From contig BRXU01000002.1 in assembly GCA_030267565.1 (NCBI GenBank), positions 1,178,001 through 1,242,000 of the forward strand: a stretch of DNA of 64,000 nucleotides. Reading direction: 5' to 3'. The position numbers were made by a program, and so were the translations under genes. This DNA comes from Pleodorina starrii. Its lineage: Eukaryota > Chlorophyta > Chlorophyceae > Chlamydomonadales > Volvocaceae. Below the pieces are notes generated by a model. That model did no database searches, was not told where the DNA came from, and was given only the letters and a program-made list of their open reading frames with translations. Positions 11,925-26,900 of this stretch are shown one piece after another (the first letter of the stretch is position 1; every line of letters begins with the position of its first letter).

Positions 11925-14900
11925 ATGTACAGTGCTTACGGCATGGGCGAGCTGGCCGTTGCGCCGCTGGACCCCAATTATGCCTCAGCGGTACGTGGAG
12001 GGTTGCGGCGACATTTGCTCTCTAAACCGGACTCCACGGGCTCTCACTTCCCCAACCGCCTAAGTGGTGCAACGCATTTGGAGCAAATTATACAGTTTAC
12101 CTAATCCACCGGAACGGTCCCGGCGCCAGCAACTTCCCGCCGTTGCCGCCCCAGCTCCCCTGAACGGCCCTTTCCCCACTCTCCCGCTCGCTCGGGACGG
12201 CCTTTCCCCGCCCCTTTCCTGCCCCAGGTCACGGCCATGCACTTCAGCCCGCAGTACGAGGCGCTGTGGGCCGGTAAGGAAGCGCTTCCCGGGCCGGGTG
12301 AAATGAATGCGGCTTTTACCCAACCCCAGGGCATGCAACCGGAGGCAGCGGGGTGGTTTTCCGCTCACCCCACCGAGATAACCGGTACCCCGTACCCACC
12401 CACCCATCCACCCACCCATCCATCCATACACCCATCCATTCGCCCACCCACCCACCCACCCACCTACCCACCCACCCCTATCTCTCTTTCTCTGTTGCGC
12501 GCAGGTACCGACTCGGGACATCTGTACACGGTGCAGTGCCCCGGCCTGCAGCCGTACGCGCACTGGCAGGCCCACCCCTCCGGGCCGGTGCTGGAGGTGC
12601 TGGCGGCCGGAGACGGAGTGTTGTCGCTCAGCCCCCACAGGTAACGATACGACACGATACACGGGCACACAGGCACAGGCACGGCGCCTGGGAGACTGGC
12701 GCGTACAGCAGGAGGTGTGGGCGGGGGGTGGGGCTTTCCCCTCTCCTCTCCTCTCCTCTCCTCTGAGGAAGGCCGTGCAAGCGGAAGGCCACTGCGCGAT
12801 CGGCACACAATAAACGGGGGCGAGCAGACGCCGGGGGATGCTGTCGCTGGTTCCTCTCCTCCTCCTTCTTCTTCTTACCTACCCTTCCCTACGCCTTCTG
12901 CAGCCCCGTACCCAGGGCTTCTCCGGGGGGGTCCACCGAATGGTGTCCGTGTTCTCTTCAGCCTTCTCCACCACCTTGTCCTGCCTAAAACAACTTTACT
13001 TTGTCGGCTGCTCTGTTCTGTTCTTGCGCTGCATCGCGCCGTGCCGCAGGTTGGCTCTACACGGACTGGGCGGGGCGCCCCGGTGGAGCCTGAGAGACCC
13101 GGTGAGGATTGCGGGGGGAGGGAGGGAGGGGCGGGGCAGGGGCGGGGCAGAAGGCGGCGGGCGGACATCGGGATCACAGCGAGACCTGGGAAGGGCGGGA
13201 AGAGGGGGAAGAGGGGGAAGGGCGGGAAGAGGGGAAAGAGTAGGCGTAATGAACAATAGACTGATGAGGTGAGGTGAGCTGAGGAGAAATGATGGGCGGC
13301 GCGACGCCGCGCGGCGCGGTGTGGTGCAGGGCGGTGTGGTGCGGTGCTGTGCGGTGCGCGGTCGCCTTCCGAAGGACCCCAACAGCCCACCCCGCCTACC
13401 TACGCCGCTCTGACGGGGCTGTTGCCGATTGTCGCGACTCATACTCCGTACTCATCCGTACTCATCCGTACATTTCCTCCAGGGGGGCCACTTCACGGCC
13501 CTGTGCGTGGACGCGGGTGGCGGCGGCGGCAACGGCGGCGGCGGCGTCACCACCGGCGGTCGGGCCGTGTTGGGTCGCAGCAGTCATGTCATATCCCTGG
13601 TGGATCTCACCACCGGAAAGGTGGCCCTGGAGCAGGTGGGGGGGGGTGGGGGGGGGACGTGGGTGGAGCGGAGCAAAGCGGAGCGGAGCAAAGAGGAGCG
13701 GTGTCGAGCGCTACCCTAAAATCCCCCCACGGGCCCCCAATGCCATCGCCTTGCTTGGCTTCCGTCCATATCTTCGCCTCGCTCCCTTTTTTTGCAAACC
13801 CGAACTCCTCTTCCTTTTCCTTGTCCTCTCTTCCTATTCCCCGCAGGAGGTCCTGGGTCTGCTCGGTGGTGAGGGCCTGACGCTGCTCCGCGGTCCAGCG
13901 ACCCGCGGGTCACTGTGTTGCGCCACCTCGTTGGGCCGACTGGCGCTCATTGACCCGCGGGCCAAACTGAGGGTGGGTGGGTGGGTGGGTGGCGGGAAGG
14001 CGGGGGGGAGGGAAGGAGTGGCGGCGTGGGTGAGGGGAGTGGGGTTAGACATCGCAGTGTTGGAACGGAGGCACGGAGTATGGGGGGTGGGGGGGTGGGT
14101 GAGGAGGGGGGGCAGGGAGGGGGGCTGGCTGGCCCCGCCGCTCGCCCCGCCCCGCCCTGTTCTGTTCTGTTCCCCCCCCCCCCCCAAAACACAAACTCAC
14201 ATACACACATACACACGTTGCTGCAAGCAGTGCGGCGCCAATGACGTAATGCACCCAAAGCCAACCGATTACCGCAACGTCTCTGGCCCCGTCCCCCCCC
14301 CTCCACCTCCCCGCCTGCGCCCCTCCTACCCCCGGTCTCCTGCCAGGTTGAGACAGCGCTGATCGCCTCCCCGGGCGGCATAGCGGCTCTGGACGCGAGG
14401 GGTGACACGGTGGCTGCTGCGGGATACGGGCTGCGGGCGGGGCAAGTAGTGGCGGAGAACTGCGTCAAGGTGGGGGGGGAGAGGGGAGGGGAGGGGAGGG
14501 GAGGGGAGGGGAGGGGAGGGGAGGGGAGGGGTTGGGGTAATAAGAGAAGATAGCCGCATCGAGGTACAGCCGAGAGAGAGGCGACCCCGGAGGGGGAGCG
14601 GACCCACCAGTGCTTGCCAAGCACACCTTGGGGGGTGGGGCCGGGCCTAGCAGGGGCTGGGGTGGGGTCGGGCGTCGAGTTTGGGAATGTCGGGGCCCCC
14701 AGCTTGACCGGGATCACTCCCTGACCCCCGGCTTGACTAGGTTCGCTCTCGTGAGCTCCCGACGGCCTCCTCCCCACCTTGGATGGGGCCAGCAGCCTTC
14801 CCGCCTTGCAGCCCCCGCACCCATCCACTCACCCACCCACTCGCCCAGTCCCCCTGCCATCCCCTCTCCCTCTTCCCGCTTCCGGTCCCGCCCCCTCACC

Positions 14901-17900
14901 CACCTCTTCCCCCCACCTCTCCCCCCCACGTCCGCAGTGACTCATTGTTGTAGGGTATAAACGAGCATATCACTCCCTGTCCCCCCACCTCGCCCACCCC
15001 CCCCCAGATCTTTGACCTCCGCGCCGGTCTGCGGCTGCTGTACTCCCTCCCCACCGCCGGCGCCCCCTCCGCGCTGTGCTTCCACCCGCTGCTGCCCGCG
15101 AGTCTGCTGGTGGCACTGCCCTCGGCGCTGTTCTGTCTGGCGGACACAGCCACCGGGGCGGCCACCAGTCTGTGCCAGGTGGGGGGCTGGGGGGCTGAGG
15201 GGATGACACGGAGAGAGTGTGTGAGTGTGTGCGTGTGTATGTGATAGTGGTTGGGGTGGTTGGCACCTTGGATCACGCGCCCTCGGGCCCGGGGCAACCC
15301 CGCCTTCAACCCCACTCACTCACTCACTCACTCACTCACTCACCCACTCACCCACTCTCTCCTCGGGTATCTTTCCATCCATTGCGGTTCCTCTCTCTCT
15401 CTCCCCTCCCGGATGTCGGTCATCTACTCGGCAGCACACCGCCCTGGATTTTGGTGTACTCTTGAATAATTCCCAAACCCTAAAACCCTAAAACAACCCC
15501 AAAACCCTAAAACCCCCATCCCACCCCTCAGGCCGACATGGCTTCCGACTCGCTGTCCACCGCCACTCTGAGCGGCAGTGGGGAGCTGGTGGCACTGGGG
15601 GGCAGTGGGGGATACGTGCACGTGTGGGGGGACATGGCGGGGGGAGGGGGAGGGGCAGGGGGAGGCGGCGGGAGGCACCGGGTGAACAAGGCGGCCAGCT
15701 CGGGGCCACCACCCGCGGGGCCCTCGAGGCCGCGACCCGCGGTGGCGCTGCAGGTGGGTATGGGTGTGGGTGAAGGGTGTGGGGGAGGGTGAGGGTGAGG
15801 GTGAGGGTGAGGGGGAGGTGTGGGGGAGGGGGAGGGGGAGGTGTGGGGGAGGGGGAGGGGGAGGGGGAGGGGGAGGGGGAGGGGGAGGGGGAGGGGGAGG
15901 GGGAGGGGGAGGGGGAGGGGGAGGGTGGGAAGGAGCTATCGCAGCGAGGGAACGGAGGCGGCGTTTGCGAACTCGGACCCTGAAGCCGGCCGGTGGGGAG
16001 GTGGTGTCTGTTTGTGTGTGTATTACAGACGAACCGCAGCCGCGTATCTGTTTCGGGTTTCTCCTACTGGTTCCCCTTTCTACATGTCGGTGGGCTGCTG
16101 CTACCAGTGCAGTGCCATGACCGCATTCCACGCATAAAGAACCCCGCCCCATTTCACGCATACAACCCCCGCCTCCTTCCACCCCAGCCCACCCCACCCC
16201 GCTCCCCCACCCTGCCCCCCCCCTCAGGAGGACGACGGCTTTGCCTCCGCGCCCCAGTACCCGGCCGCACTCGCGCCGGGAGCGCCCCCCGGCTCACTGC
16301 CCGGCCCGCTAGCCTCCGACTGGGAGCCCTCCGAAACCAGCGCTGTAGGACTGCCCCCCCGCCTGCTTGACTCGGCGACGAGGCGGGACATCCGAATTGT
16401 GGGTCGGGGTGGATGGGGGGATGGGTGGGTGGGGTGGGGTGGGTGGGTCTAGTTTCGCTCTTTCAGCTCTCTCTCCCTCTCCCTCTCTCCCCTCTCTCAC
16501 ACACAGTAGCCCTCAGCCCTGCTGCGGCTGCTGATTGGCCCCCGTTGGATTGCTCTTCTCTATCCCCCTCCCTCCCATCGCCCTCCCCTTCCCCTGCCCC
16601 TGCCCCCTTCCCCCACCCCCTCCCCCCCCCCCAGGTTGACGGCATGGGCTACCTGCCCAACCCGCACTACTCCCGATCCAAGGCACTGCCCGACATGGTT
16701 CGCGAGCTGGCGGGTCTGAGGCACGGAGCCGCGGCCCGCCTGTCCATGAAGGTGGACTGGGTGGACCCGGCGGCAGCCCGGGCGGAGAGGCAGCGTCTGC
16801 GGGCGGCAGAGGGTGAGAGGACCCCGGGGGGTGGGGATGAGGTGGGGGGCGGTAAAAAATGATACCGCAGCGGAGACGGAGACGGCGTTAGCGAACGGAC
16901 CCCCCGGGGGGCGGGGGGTGGGTGGGGAAGTGCTCGGCTTGTGTATACACAACTGCCCGGCTTGTATGCAATGCTGACCAAACGTTTCCTTCCATTTGGC
17001 AACCCCGCAGGCGGCGTGGTGCTGCCGCTTCACTACCAGTACGTCGAAATACGGCACTACGGGCGGCTCAAGTGGGAGGAGTTTGATTTTTCGTACTACA
17101 ATCGTACTCGCTTCGCGGGGCTGGAGAACGATCTGCCCAACGCCTACTGCAACGCACTGTTGCAGGTGGGGGTTGGGGGGTGGGGGTGGGGGGTTTTTGG
17201 GTGGGGGTGGGGGTGGGGGTGGTGAGGCTGCCCTTCGTCCTTCCTTCCTTCCTTCCGTTACACCCTGATTTCATGTCCATATATGCAACGCCCCTCCTCC
17301 CTTCCTCTTCCGCCTCCTCCCTTCCCCCCCCCTCCCTTCCTCCCCTCCTCCCTTCCTCCTCCCCCTTACCCTCCCCTTCTTCCTCCTGCTCCTCCTCCTC
17401 ACTCCCTCTCGCGGCGCGGGCACACGCAGGCTCTGTACTTTGTCCCCGAGTTCCGGTCGCTGGTTCTGTCGCACGTTCCCGAGCCGGATGTGGAGTTCTG
17501 CCTCACCTGCGAGATGTCGTTCCTGTTTGCAATGCTGCAGAGGTCTGTGGGGCTGCCCTGCCAGGTGGGTGGGTGGGGGGGTGGGGGGGTGGGGGGGTGG
17601 CTGGGTGGGAGGACGCGGGTGGGTGGGTGGCTGGGTGGTGGGGACACGGAAAGGGGGGAGGGGAGGGGGATGAGGGCATTAAAGATGAGACCGCAGCGGA
17701 AGAGGCAGGGAGCCCGGGGGCGGGGAGCGAGGCCATAAGGCAAACGAGCGGCGTGTGTGTGTGTGTGTGTGTGGGTGGGTGGGTGGGTGTTGCACGCAGC
17801 TCGCCAAGGGTTGTGTGAGGACGCGCCAAGTGGGATGCGGTTTTAGGGTTATTGGGTTGTTCCCACCGCCGGGCCTCCCGGGCCATTTCCTCGCACCCGT

Positions 17901-20900
17901 CCTCGCACCCAAGGAGTGCCCCGCCTGCGTGCAAAACCGCGTCCTGTCCCGACCTGCTCCCTGCCCCCTGCTCGCTGCTCGTTGTTGCTCGTTGTTTCTC
18001 GACTTGGCTTTCCCTCCACCTCCACCTCCACCTCCACCTCCACCTCCACCTCCACCTGCCGGTGCGCCATCGCCGAAACATGTGCGGTGCGTCCTAACCG
18101 CGATGCGCGACCATGTCGGCGCCGGAATCCAAATCCCCCGCGAATCACGAATCCCGTCTTGATGTGTCGTGGTGGTGGTGCGTGGTGGTGGTCCGCTGCG
18201 GGATGTGTGTCAGGCCACCAATCTGCTGCGGACGCTGCGCTCGCTTCGGGAGGCGGCGGCGCTGGGGCTGCTGGACGGCGGCGGCATAGGGCCCGCGGCG
18301 GGCGCCGCCGGCGACGCCGGCGCGGCGGTGACGGCGATGGCGTCTCTGGGCGGCGGCGGCGGCGCGGGCAGCTCGGAGACGGAGCTGTCGCGGCGAGTGG
18401 CGGCGCTGTCGCGGTTCGTGTTGGAGCAGATGCACAGGTGAGCAGGCGCGCAACAGCTGTGTTGACCGACGGCGGTTTGACTGGCTGACCCGTGGGTAGC
18501 ACGGGTATTGAAAGAACTGGCCGTTTTTCTTCAGAGCTTCAACGAGAACTAGGTTCCCGATGGTGTGACCGACCCATGGGTCTGATGGTGTGACCGACCC
18601 GTGGGTCCATCCTCACATTTGACGCCTCAGGTTGCCTCATGCACACCCACCCTGCCCATGAAAGAGGGCTGGTTGCTGCAACTAGCCACGCAGTGCACCC
18701 TGAAGGCCCCACCCCCACGTTCACTCGACCTGCTGCTGGTGGTTGTGGTTGTGGTTGTGGTTGTGGTGGTGGTTGATGCTCTGCTGTCCGCTGTCTGCTG
18801 TCCGCTGTTGGTGGTGGTGCTGCAGGGAGGCCTCCAACGCTCGTATTCCCTCGGTGGGGCCCTTCAGGTCGGGCATATCGCCGCAGCCGGCAGCAGCGAA
18901 TGCGGCACTGGCGCCCGCGCTGGAGGTGGGAGGCTGGGGCCCCTGAGCAGGGCGGGAGGGAGGGAGGGAGGGAGGGTGGGTGGTAGGCAGCTGTGGGGAG
19001 CAGAAGCGGGATTGCGGGAGGGGTAGGGTAGTCCAGGGGGCCGGTGGCTGCTACCAGTACCAACCACCCCCCGCGCACTCTGAATTCTTCCCCCCCGCCC
19101 CCTCCCGTATTCTCCTGATACGTTGCCGTTTACGGCCTCCGGCCTATATGTGGATAACCCTCCTCCCCGGCCCATTCCTCTCCCCCGCCACATCCCCCTC
19201 CGACCCCCATCCCCCTCCGTTGCGTTCCCTCGTCCCGGGCCGTTTTCTGTTACCCCTCCGACCCCCTCCCCCTCCGACCCCACCGCTAGGCTCTGATGGC
19301 GATCAGCTTCCGACAGCGAATGACCAACTTGGCGGGACCCGGGCCGGACTCGGTGCGCGAGTCGAGGGCATTCCAGGCGAGAACGAAGCGCCGCGGCGCG
19401 ACGCGGCGCGGGATCGAGACATGGATTTGGGTTTTTTTAGGGTTGTTTTGGGGTTTTGGAGGGCAGGCGGGAGACAGAGCCCCAGCGGGTGGGGCTTGCG
19501 GTCGGATTTTGGGGTAAGGGGCTACTTGCTTTTGGCGGCCGCAGGCAGGCAGGCATAGCTGGGCGCTTGATGCGGATCGTAGGACTTCGGGGGTTTTAGG
19601 GGTTTTAGGTTCTGTAGGACTTGCGGGAGGGCGAGAAGGCACACGGGGGTATCAGCTGCTGACGATGATGTTGGTGTTGGTGTCGCTGCGACTGATGTTG
19701 CATGGCCGGGCCCTTCGTCATGCCTTTTCCGTCTCCTGTCGTACTGCTGGTTGTCGTACAGGTGGACCTGCAGTACCCTCCATCCCGCGAGAAGGCGGCC
19801 CGGGCGGCGGAGGAGGCGCGGCAGCTGGGGCTCAACCGATTGCCGGGAGCGGCGCCGCAGCTGGTGCGGAGGGAGGGAGGGCGCGTGTGGGTGTGGGCGC
19901 GGGCGTGGGCGGACGTATGTGGGTGGGCTTGCATTGGAATGGTGGTGATGATAGCGGCACCCAATTCCGATTCCGATTCCGGTTCCGACGGTCCGTCCGG
20001 CACCACACGGATGTCCTGTCACGTGGGTACCCTGCACGCAGATACACACACCCCACCCACCCACCCACCTACCCGGCACCCGGATCACGCAGCGCCGTTT
20101 CCGACCCCCTTTTGACTCGCCCCACCACCTTTACCCGCACACCCTCACCGCCCCAGGAGGAGTTCTCCCCCGGTGGTGGTGGTGGCGGCCCCCCCAGCTT
20201 CTCCGACCTGTTGCGTCGCTCGCTGCTGGCCGCCGCGGGCACCCGCGCCTGGCTGGAGGAGGCCCGGGGGTATGCCCTGGTGCGGAAGGTGGGGTGACAG
20301 GGAGGCAGGGGGGAGGGGAGGAGGACGCGTAAGAGCGAAGGAGCGTGCGTGGACGAGTCTTCGTGTGTGGCTGCGTGTGTGGCTGCTTGTGTGTGTGGGC
20401 GTGTTGTGTCGGCGGATGCGTCAGTCGGGCAGGCACATGCGGAGTGGGAGCCTTCCTCTCGTAGTCGCCTCCCAAAGGTGCCGATCTGGAATGGCATCGC
20501 TTTACTTCCTTTTACCGTTTACTTGCTTTTAAGACCGCCGTCTAACAGCCGTTTTCCTTACCCCACGGCCGCCACGGCCCTTCACCGCTCCCCACGGCCC
20601 CTCCCCGCCCTCCCCTCCCCTCCAGATGCGGGTGCCGCTGTCGCTGCCTCCGCTGCTGACGGTGAATGCGGCGGTGGGAGACAGCGAGGAGGCGGCGTGG
20701 TGGCTGCCGGCAAAGGGGCACGGTGGGTTGACTGTGCAGAGTTGCAGTTGGAGGTTTGGTGAGATCCGGGGGTTGAGGTTTTAGGGTTGGGTTTTAGGGT
20801 TTTCGAGAACTGAAACTGGCGAGGATGAACCCAGAAACAGGAGAGACATTATAACCTTCGGTTTTTTAACTGGCCGGCCAACCGGTCGGAAACAACAACC

Positions 20901-23900
20901 GGGCGAAGACAACGGGGGGGGGCGCGTCGCTGCCAGGTAAGGGCCAGGTCAGGGGGACCCCCACGGCCCCGGCTGCCCGGGCGGGCCGTCTATCGTGCCC
21001 TTCTTACCCGCCCATCTGGCACGGGCCCCACCCACCCACCCTCCTGTCCCCTTCTCACGTCCCCGCCCGCCCGCGCCTCCCATCCGCCTCTTGCCTCTCG
21101 CCTCTCGCCTCTTGCCTCTTGCCTTGCCGCCCAGGGAGCGAGGGCGAGGCCGGGGGTGAGGCCAACCGACTGCCCCTGGCCCTGGCGATCATTAGCAAAC
21201 CGCAGGTGGGGGTAGCAGAGAGGTAGAGAGAGAGGTTCGGTCGCAGCGGCGGAGCGGACTTCGGTGGGGTCCCTCCGGTTTGGTACTTTTCGCTTTTGTT
21301 GGACGGTGGGGCTTTGGGCTCGTTCCCGGTGGGCCTTATCCGCTGCGCCCCAAAGAATGGCGCTGGCGCTCACGGACCCACAAACGAACCGTTGCTCTAC
21401 CCCAGCAGCTGCGCAAAGCCATGCACCAACTGACAACCGCCGACTGCCCCCCATCTGCGTTCAACTGCGAACCGTCAACCGCCAACGAACGCCCCGCCAG
21501 ACGTGGGAGGTGGAGGTGCACCAGGCCGACAAGGCGGAGCAGTTGTACGAGCAACTGGGTGAGTTGAGCAGTACGACAGAATACGTTTAAAAAGGGAGTT
21601 TTATTAGGTTAGGTTGGGGTTTTTCCCCGCGGCCCCCGCACCACCCGCCGCTCCGCGCAACCCCTTGCCTTCCTCCCCCTCTTCCCTTCCAATCCCAACC
21701 CCGCCCCCAACCCCTCTTGACCTCGGCCCCATGGGCCAATGGCCTTCCCCTCCGCTCCCGCCCTCCCACCTCCCTGCTCGCGCAGGCTCCTCGCTGTTTG
21801 CTCCCGGTGTGGTGTCGTGTGTGTATGAGCTGTGCGGCGCCGTGTTCCAGATCCGCGACGCCGATGAGGCGTCCGACCCGGCCTCGACTCGCCCCGGGGC
21901 CAAGCCCCACCAAGGCCACCTGGTCACAATGGTCAAGGTGAGCCGCAGCCTGGGAGGAGCCTAAAGAGGGGGAGAGAGACGGGCGGGGCGGGGCGGGGCG
22001 GGGCGGGGCGGGGCGCCGTGTGTGTGGGGGGGGGCAAGCTTGTGTTGCAGTGTCTCAGGTTTTACTATTTTTCAGGGTTGAGGGTTTCAGGGTTTACCCG
22101 GTCATGTCTGGTGCTGCTCAATTGAGTGCTATGACCCCTCCCCTGCCGCTGCTGCTGCTGCTGCCGTACAGGTACCGCAGCAGTACTGGGACGAGATTCC
22201 CGAGCCGCGGCTGACTAAGCCGCCCGCCGGCTCCATGTCGGAGTTCGTACAGGGCAGGCCGTCGCCGCAGCCCGCCACGATGACGGCGGCGGCGGCTGCT
22301 ACGACGGTGGGTGCGTCGGGCTCCTCGGGCGCGGTGAGTTTTGCTGAAGGGTGGGTCGAGGCCGGGGAGGGCGGGGGAGGGCTCTTGTCCTCTTGGAGGC
22401 TAGTGAATATGGGCGTCGTTTGTTTGTTTGTTTGTTCGTTTTTTGGTTGGTTTGCGATCATGGAGCCATGAAGCCATCAAGTCGTCCACTGAGTCGCCGG
22501 AGTCGGCGTCTGACCAAATCGTGCACTGTGTCGCTCCCCTCATGGTGCCGCCGCCGATCCTGATCCGTGCAGGCGAGCGGAAAGCCGACCGCAGCAGCGG
22601 TGGCAGCGACGGCCGCGGCGCGCGGCGGCGCTGCCCCCGCGCCGGTGCCGGCACCGGCGCCGAGCAAACCGGCGCCGGCGGCGGCCGCTGCTGCCAAGGC
22701 GGCGGGACCGGCGTCGTCCTCCTCGTCGTCCGCGGGTGCCGCGGGCGCTGCCGCCGGCAGCGGCGATGCAACCAGAGGCAGTGGCGGCGGCAGTGGTGGT
22801 GGCAGCAGCGTGGTGCCTCTGGGCCTGGGTCTGGGTTCCATCTGTCTGCCTGACGATCTGGACGACATATTCGCATCGGGGCTGAGCCTGGGGGCAGGTG
22901 GGCAGGCGGCGAGCGCGTGCAAGTGGGGGGGGGGGGAGGTGGGGGGATGAGGGGTGGATGAGGAGATGTGTGTTTTGGGCCTTGCAGCGTGAGGTCGAGG
23001 TTGTGAAGAAAGGGGGATGTACAAAAGGGACGGAGATCGGCATGCGGTGTATGTGTGAGTTTGTAAGTGTGTGGTAAAGTGGTCCACGGGAGGCAGCACA
23101 CTGCACGTACGGCCCTGTTGTACGGGATGTGCAGTACCGGTGCGGTTTCGGTATGCGGTTTGTGGTTGGGGTCGTGACTGTACGTGCACACGAAGCTCAT
23201 TGCTGCCTGCCTTGTTCGAGTCGGGGCCCAAGGGCCACGGCACCCACCTCCCCTCCTCTCCACCATGAACCGGCGCATGCGCAACGGACCCAACATGCCC
23301 CCACTCTCACCAACTCCCGCCCTGTCCCAGCCAGTGCCTAGGCCGACATTTCACTCGCATCGCTCATCCCACCCACCCACCCACCCACCCCCGCCCACAC
23401 CCATGCACCGGCACTGTATCTTTTTTCTTACCCACTCCACCCACCCACCCCTCCGTCCGTCCCTCCGTCCCTCCCTCCCCTCTGCAGGCCCCACTCCGGC
23501 GGAAGCCCAGAAGGGCGACACAACACAGCCAGCCGCACCACCACCAGCAGCAGCGGCACCACCGCCACCAGCAGCGTCCTCATCCACGTCCTCGTCCTCC
23601 TACGCCGCGAAGGTGGCGGCCCCGGCGAAGAGCGCTGCCCCAGGTCCAGGTCCCGGCGCCAGCAGCACGGCCGGGAAGGCGGCGCGGCGGGGCTCCAGCG
23701 GTGGGTCGGGCGGTGGGGCACGGGCGCAGTCGGCACAGACCCACGGGTCATCTCACGGCTCCTCCCGAGGCCACCCACAGGTGCGTGGGCGGGAACGGGG
23801 TACGGGTGCCACCGGTGGGGTTCGGAGCGGGTCTGGTGAAAATGATATTTCAGGCCACCAGGTCACCTCACCTCACCTCACCTCACCTCACCTCACCTCA

Positions 23901-26900
23901 CCTCACCTCACCTCACCTCACCTCACCTCACCTCACCTCACCTCACCTCACCTCACCTCACCTCACCTCACCTCACCTCACCTCACCTCACCTCACCTCA
24001 CCTCACCTCACCTCACCTCATCTCCTCTCATCTCATCTCATCTCCCCATAAAGGCCTAAGGTCACCCTCCTTGTCTGCAAGCAGGGTCCCGAGTGGGTGC
24101 TCTTCAACGACTTTTCGGTTTCCCCCAACTGCCCGGCGCACGAAGTAACCGCCACGTACGCCAATCAGAAGCTACCGTGCCTGCTGCAGTACAGACAGGT
24201 ACGGCATTGGGCAACCGGCACGGAAGGGTGCGCGCGCCGTCCTAGCAGCCATGGGTATAATGTTGTAGCTGTTGCCGTACCCGAGGGTCGTACAAAACAA
24301 CATTCCTTGTATCGAAATAGCATCATGCGACACATCAGTCGAGTCGACGAAGTGGGGATTCGAACTCTCGCCTTTGCTACTGCTTTTCGTCCTCCTGCCA
24401 CCGCCGCCAGGTCCCGCCACCGCCGCATCTGGCCGCAGCGGCTGCCGCCGCCGCCCCTGTGGGCGCCGCCGCCGCTACAGTGACGGCGACGGCCGTGTCC
24501 GGTCACCACGGCGGCGGCCGAGAGGGCGGTAGGAGGCACGGGGCCGGTGGCCGCGGCGCTGCCGCCGCCGCCGCAGCGGCGGCAGCGACGGCGGCCGCCA
24601 CGACGCCGGCGGCGCTGATTGCCGCCGCCAGCTCAGCGGCGCCGCCAATGCTGACGTCGGAGCAGTTCCGGTTGCTGTGCTGCTCGCCGCCGCTGCAGGG
24701 CCCTATGGCCGGACTGCCGCCCTTCAGGTACAACACGGCTGTACGACGCGTGTTACCATTCGGGAATGGGTGGGTCTGGACCTGAGTCAGGGGAGGTCGT
24801 CCTCATCCTAAGGGACAGCCGGACCCACACACCCAAACACCCGCACACCCACACCCGGGAGCAATCAGGCCCTTCGCCATCCAGCGGGGCATGAGGTTCC
24901 CACAGAACACGACTCGGCCTTTACAGCGAACCCCTCCCTGGGAAGGAGAGGTAACTACAACGACTCGGCCGAAGCGGCGCCACCACTGCAGAACACCGTT
25001 CCAACGGCAACCCCGAACATATCACGCGCCACACCCCACCCTTGCGCTCACTGCGCTCATAGGCAAGAGCAACACACGTTCTCCAGCAGAGCACAGCAGG
25101 GCACGCACACACATACATACACACATACACACATACACACATACACGCCCTCCCCACCTTCTCCTCCCCACCCCCCCTTCCCCCCGGCTACACAGGTTCA
25201 AGCCGCTGGACCTGGGCCGCATGGCCCCCCGTCCCGGTCTCCGCTTCGCTATCGATGCGGAATTCGTGGCCTCATCGGCGCCCGAGAGCCGCGCAGTGGA
25301 GCGACTGGGGGGGCTGGGGGGGCTGGGCGGCAGCTACCCGCACCTGAGCCACCTGGCCCAGGGCGGTGGTGGTGGTGGTGGTGGTGGTGGTGGTGGGGGT
25401 GGGGGTCCATCTCTCCAGGGGGGGCAGCACTACCAGGCGGCCCACGGGTCAGGGATGGAGCTGGTGCAACTGAAGCAATCGCGGTGAGGAGGTGGGGGGG
25501 GGGTGGGGGCGTTGCCTTCTTGTGTGTGTATGTGTATGTGTATGAGAGGCAAGACATTTCCCTTCCCTCTCCTCCCCCCCTTCCCCCCCTCCCCCTTCCC
25601 TCCCCTCCCCCCTTCCCTCCCCTCCCCTCATCCCTCCCCTCACCCTTTCCCTCCCCACTTGCTCCCCCCTTCCTCCCCTCAGCCTGACCCTGGCCCGTGT
25701 TGCGGTGGTGGTGGCTGAGCCGGGTTCCCTGGCTGGCTCCTGCTGTGTGGACGACTACATTCGGGCGGTGGAGCCGGTGTACGACTACCTGACCCGGTGG
25801 AGCGGCATCCAGCCCGGGGACCTGGACCCGGCAGTCAGCAGGCACTACACCACCACCCTCAAACACACCTACCTGAAGCTCAAGTGAGTGGGGAAGCGGA
25901 AGGCGGTGTATGTGTGTGTGCAGGGGTGTGTGAGAGTGTGTGGATGTGTGGGTGTTTTGTCGGCCTGTGTATGCGACCGTGGAAGGGTGTGCGCTTTCCC
26001 TGCGGCTGCGGCTGCGGCTGTGGCTGCGGTTGCAGTTGCGGATTCTTAATCCAAAGCAACGGCCAGCCCAATGCACTTCAACGCCGCGTCGCACCGCTCC
26101 CCAACCCCGCACCGGGGCCTCCTTCCCCGCCCTTACGAGCCCCTTTCAATTACAAGGACACCATGAAGGCCTCATATCACCCTAAAACAAGCCGCCCGCT
26201 TCCGGCCCGCTGCCCGCTGCCCCCTTGCTTGCCCCTCCCTTCCCCCTCCCCCTCCCCCTCCCTCTCCCCCCTCCCCTCCCCTCCATCCGCGTCCGAAGGC
26301 ACCTGTTGGACTGCGGCTGTGTGTTTGTGGGTCACGATCTTCGGAAGGACTTTCGGTGCATCAACATGGTGGTGCCGCCGGAGCAGGTGGGGAGGGGGGG
26401 AGGGGGGAGGGTGAGGGGGAGGGGGGAGTGTATTGGGGGGCGAGGGTGGGGAGGGGCGGGAGCGGCTGCCCCCACTTGGTCCGACCCCACCCGACCCAAC
26501 CTCATCGCGCCGGTTTCATATTCGTCACCCCACCCGCCTCCACCTCACCTGCCCCCACCTGCCTCCACCTCACTTCACCTGCCCCCAACTCACCTGCCCC
26601 CACCCGCCCCCACTCGCCTCAGGTTGTGGACACTTCGGAGCTGTTTCGCCACCGGGGGGGTCGCAAACTGAGCCTCCGCTTCCTGGCCTCGTACCTGCTA
26701 GGAGTCACACTGCAGGGCCAGGGCGCACATCCCCACCTGGCCCTCACCCCGCCCGCCGCCGGGCCGCACCCGCACCCCCACCCCCACCACCCGCACATGC
26801 ACGGCCACCACCACCACCACCCGCACATGCACGGCCCGATGGCGGCGATGGGCGGCGGCGGCGGCGGACCGGGCTCGGGCGGTGGTCAGGGGCCGCTTGG

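Noticed and set aside
15820..16137. Gly-Arg-Gly-rich open frame
   Set aside because: It comes from the (GGGGGA)n tract in PAN2 intron 9. Conserved WD40 coding resumes in another exon.
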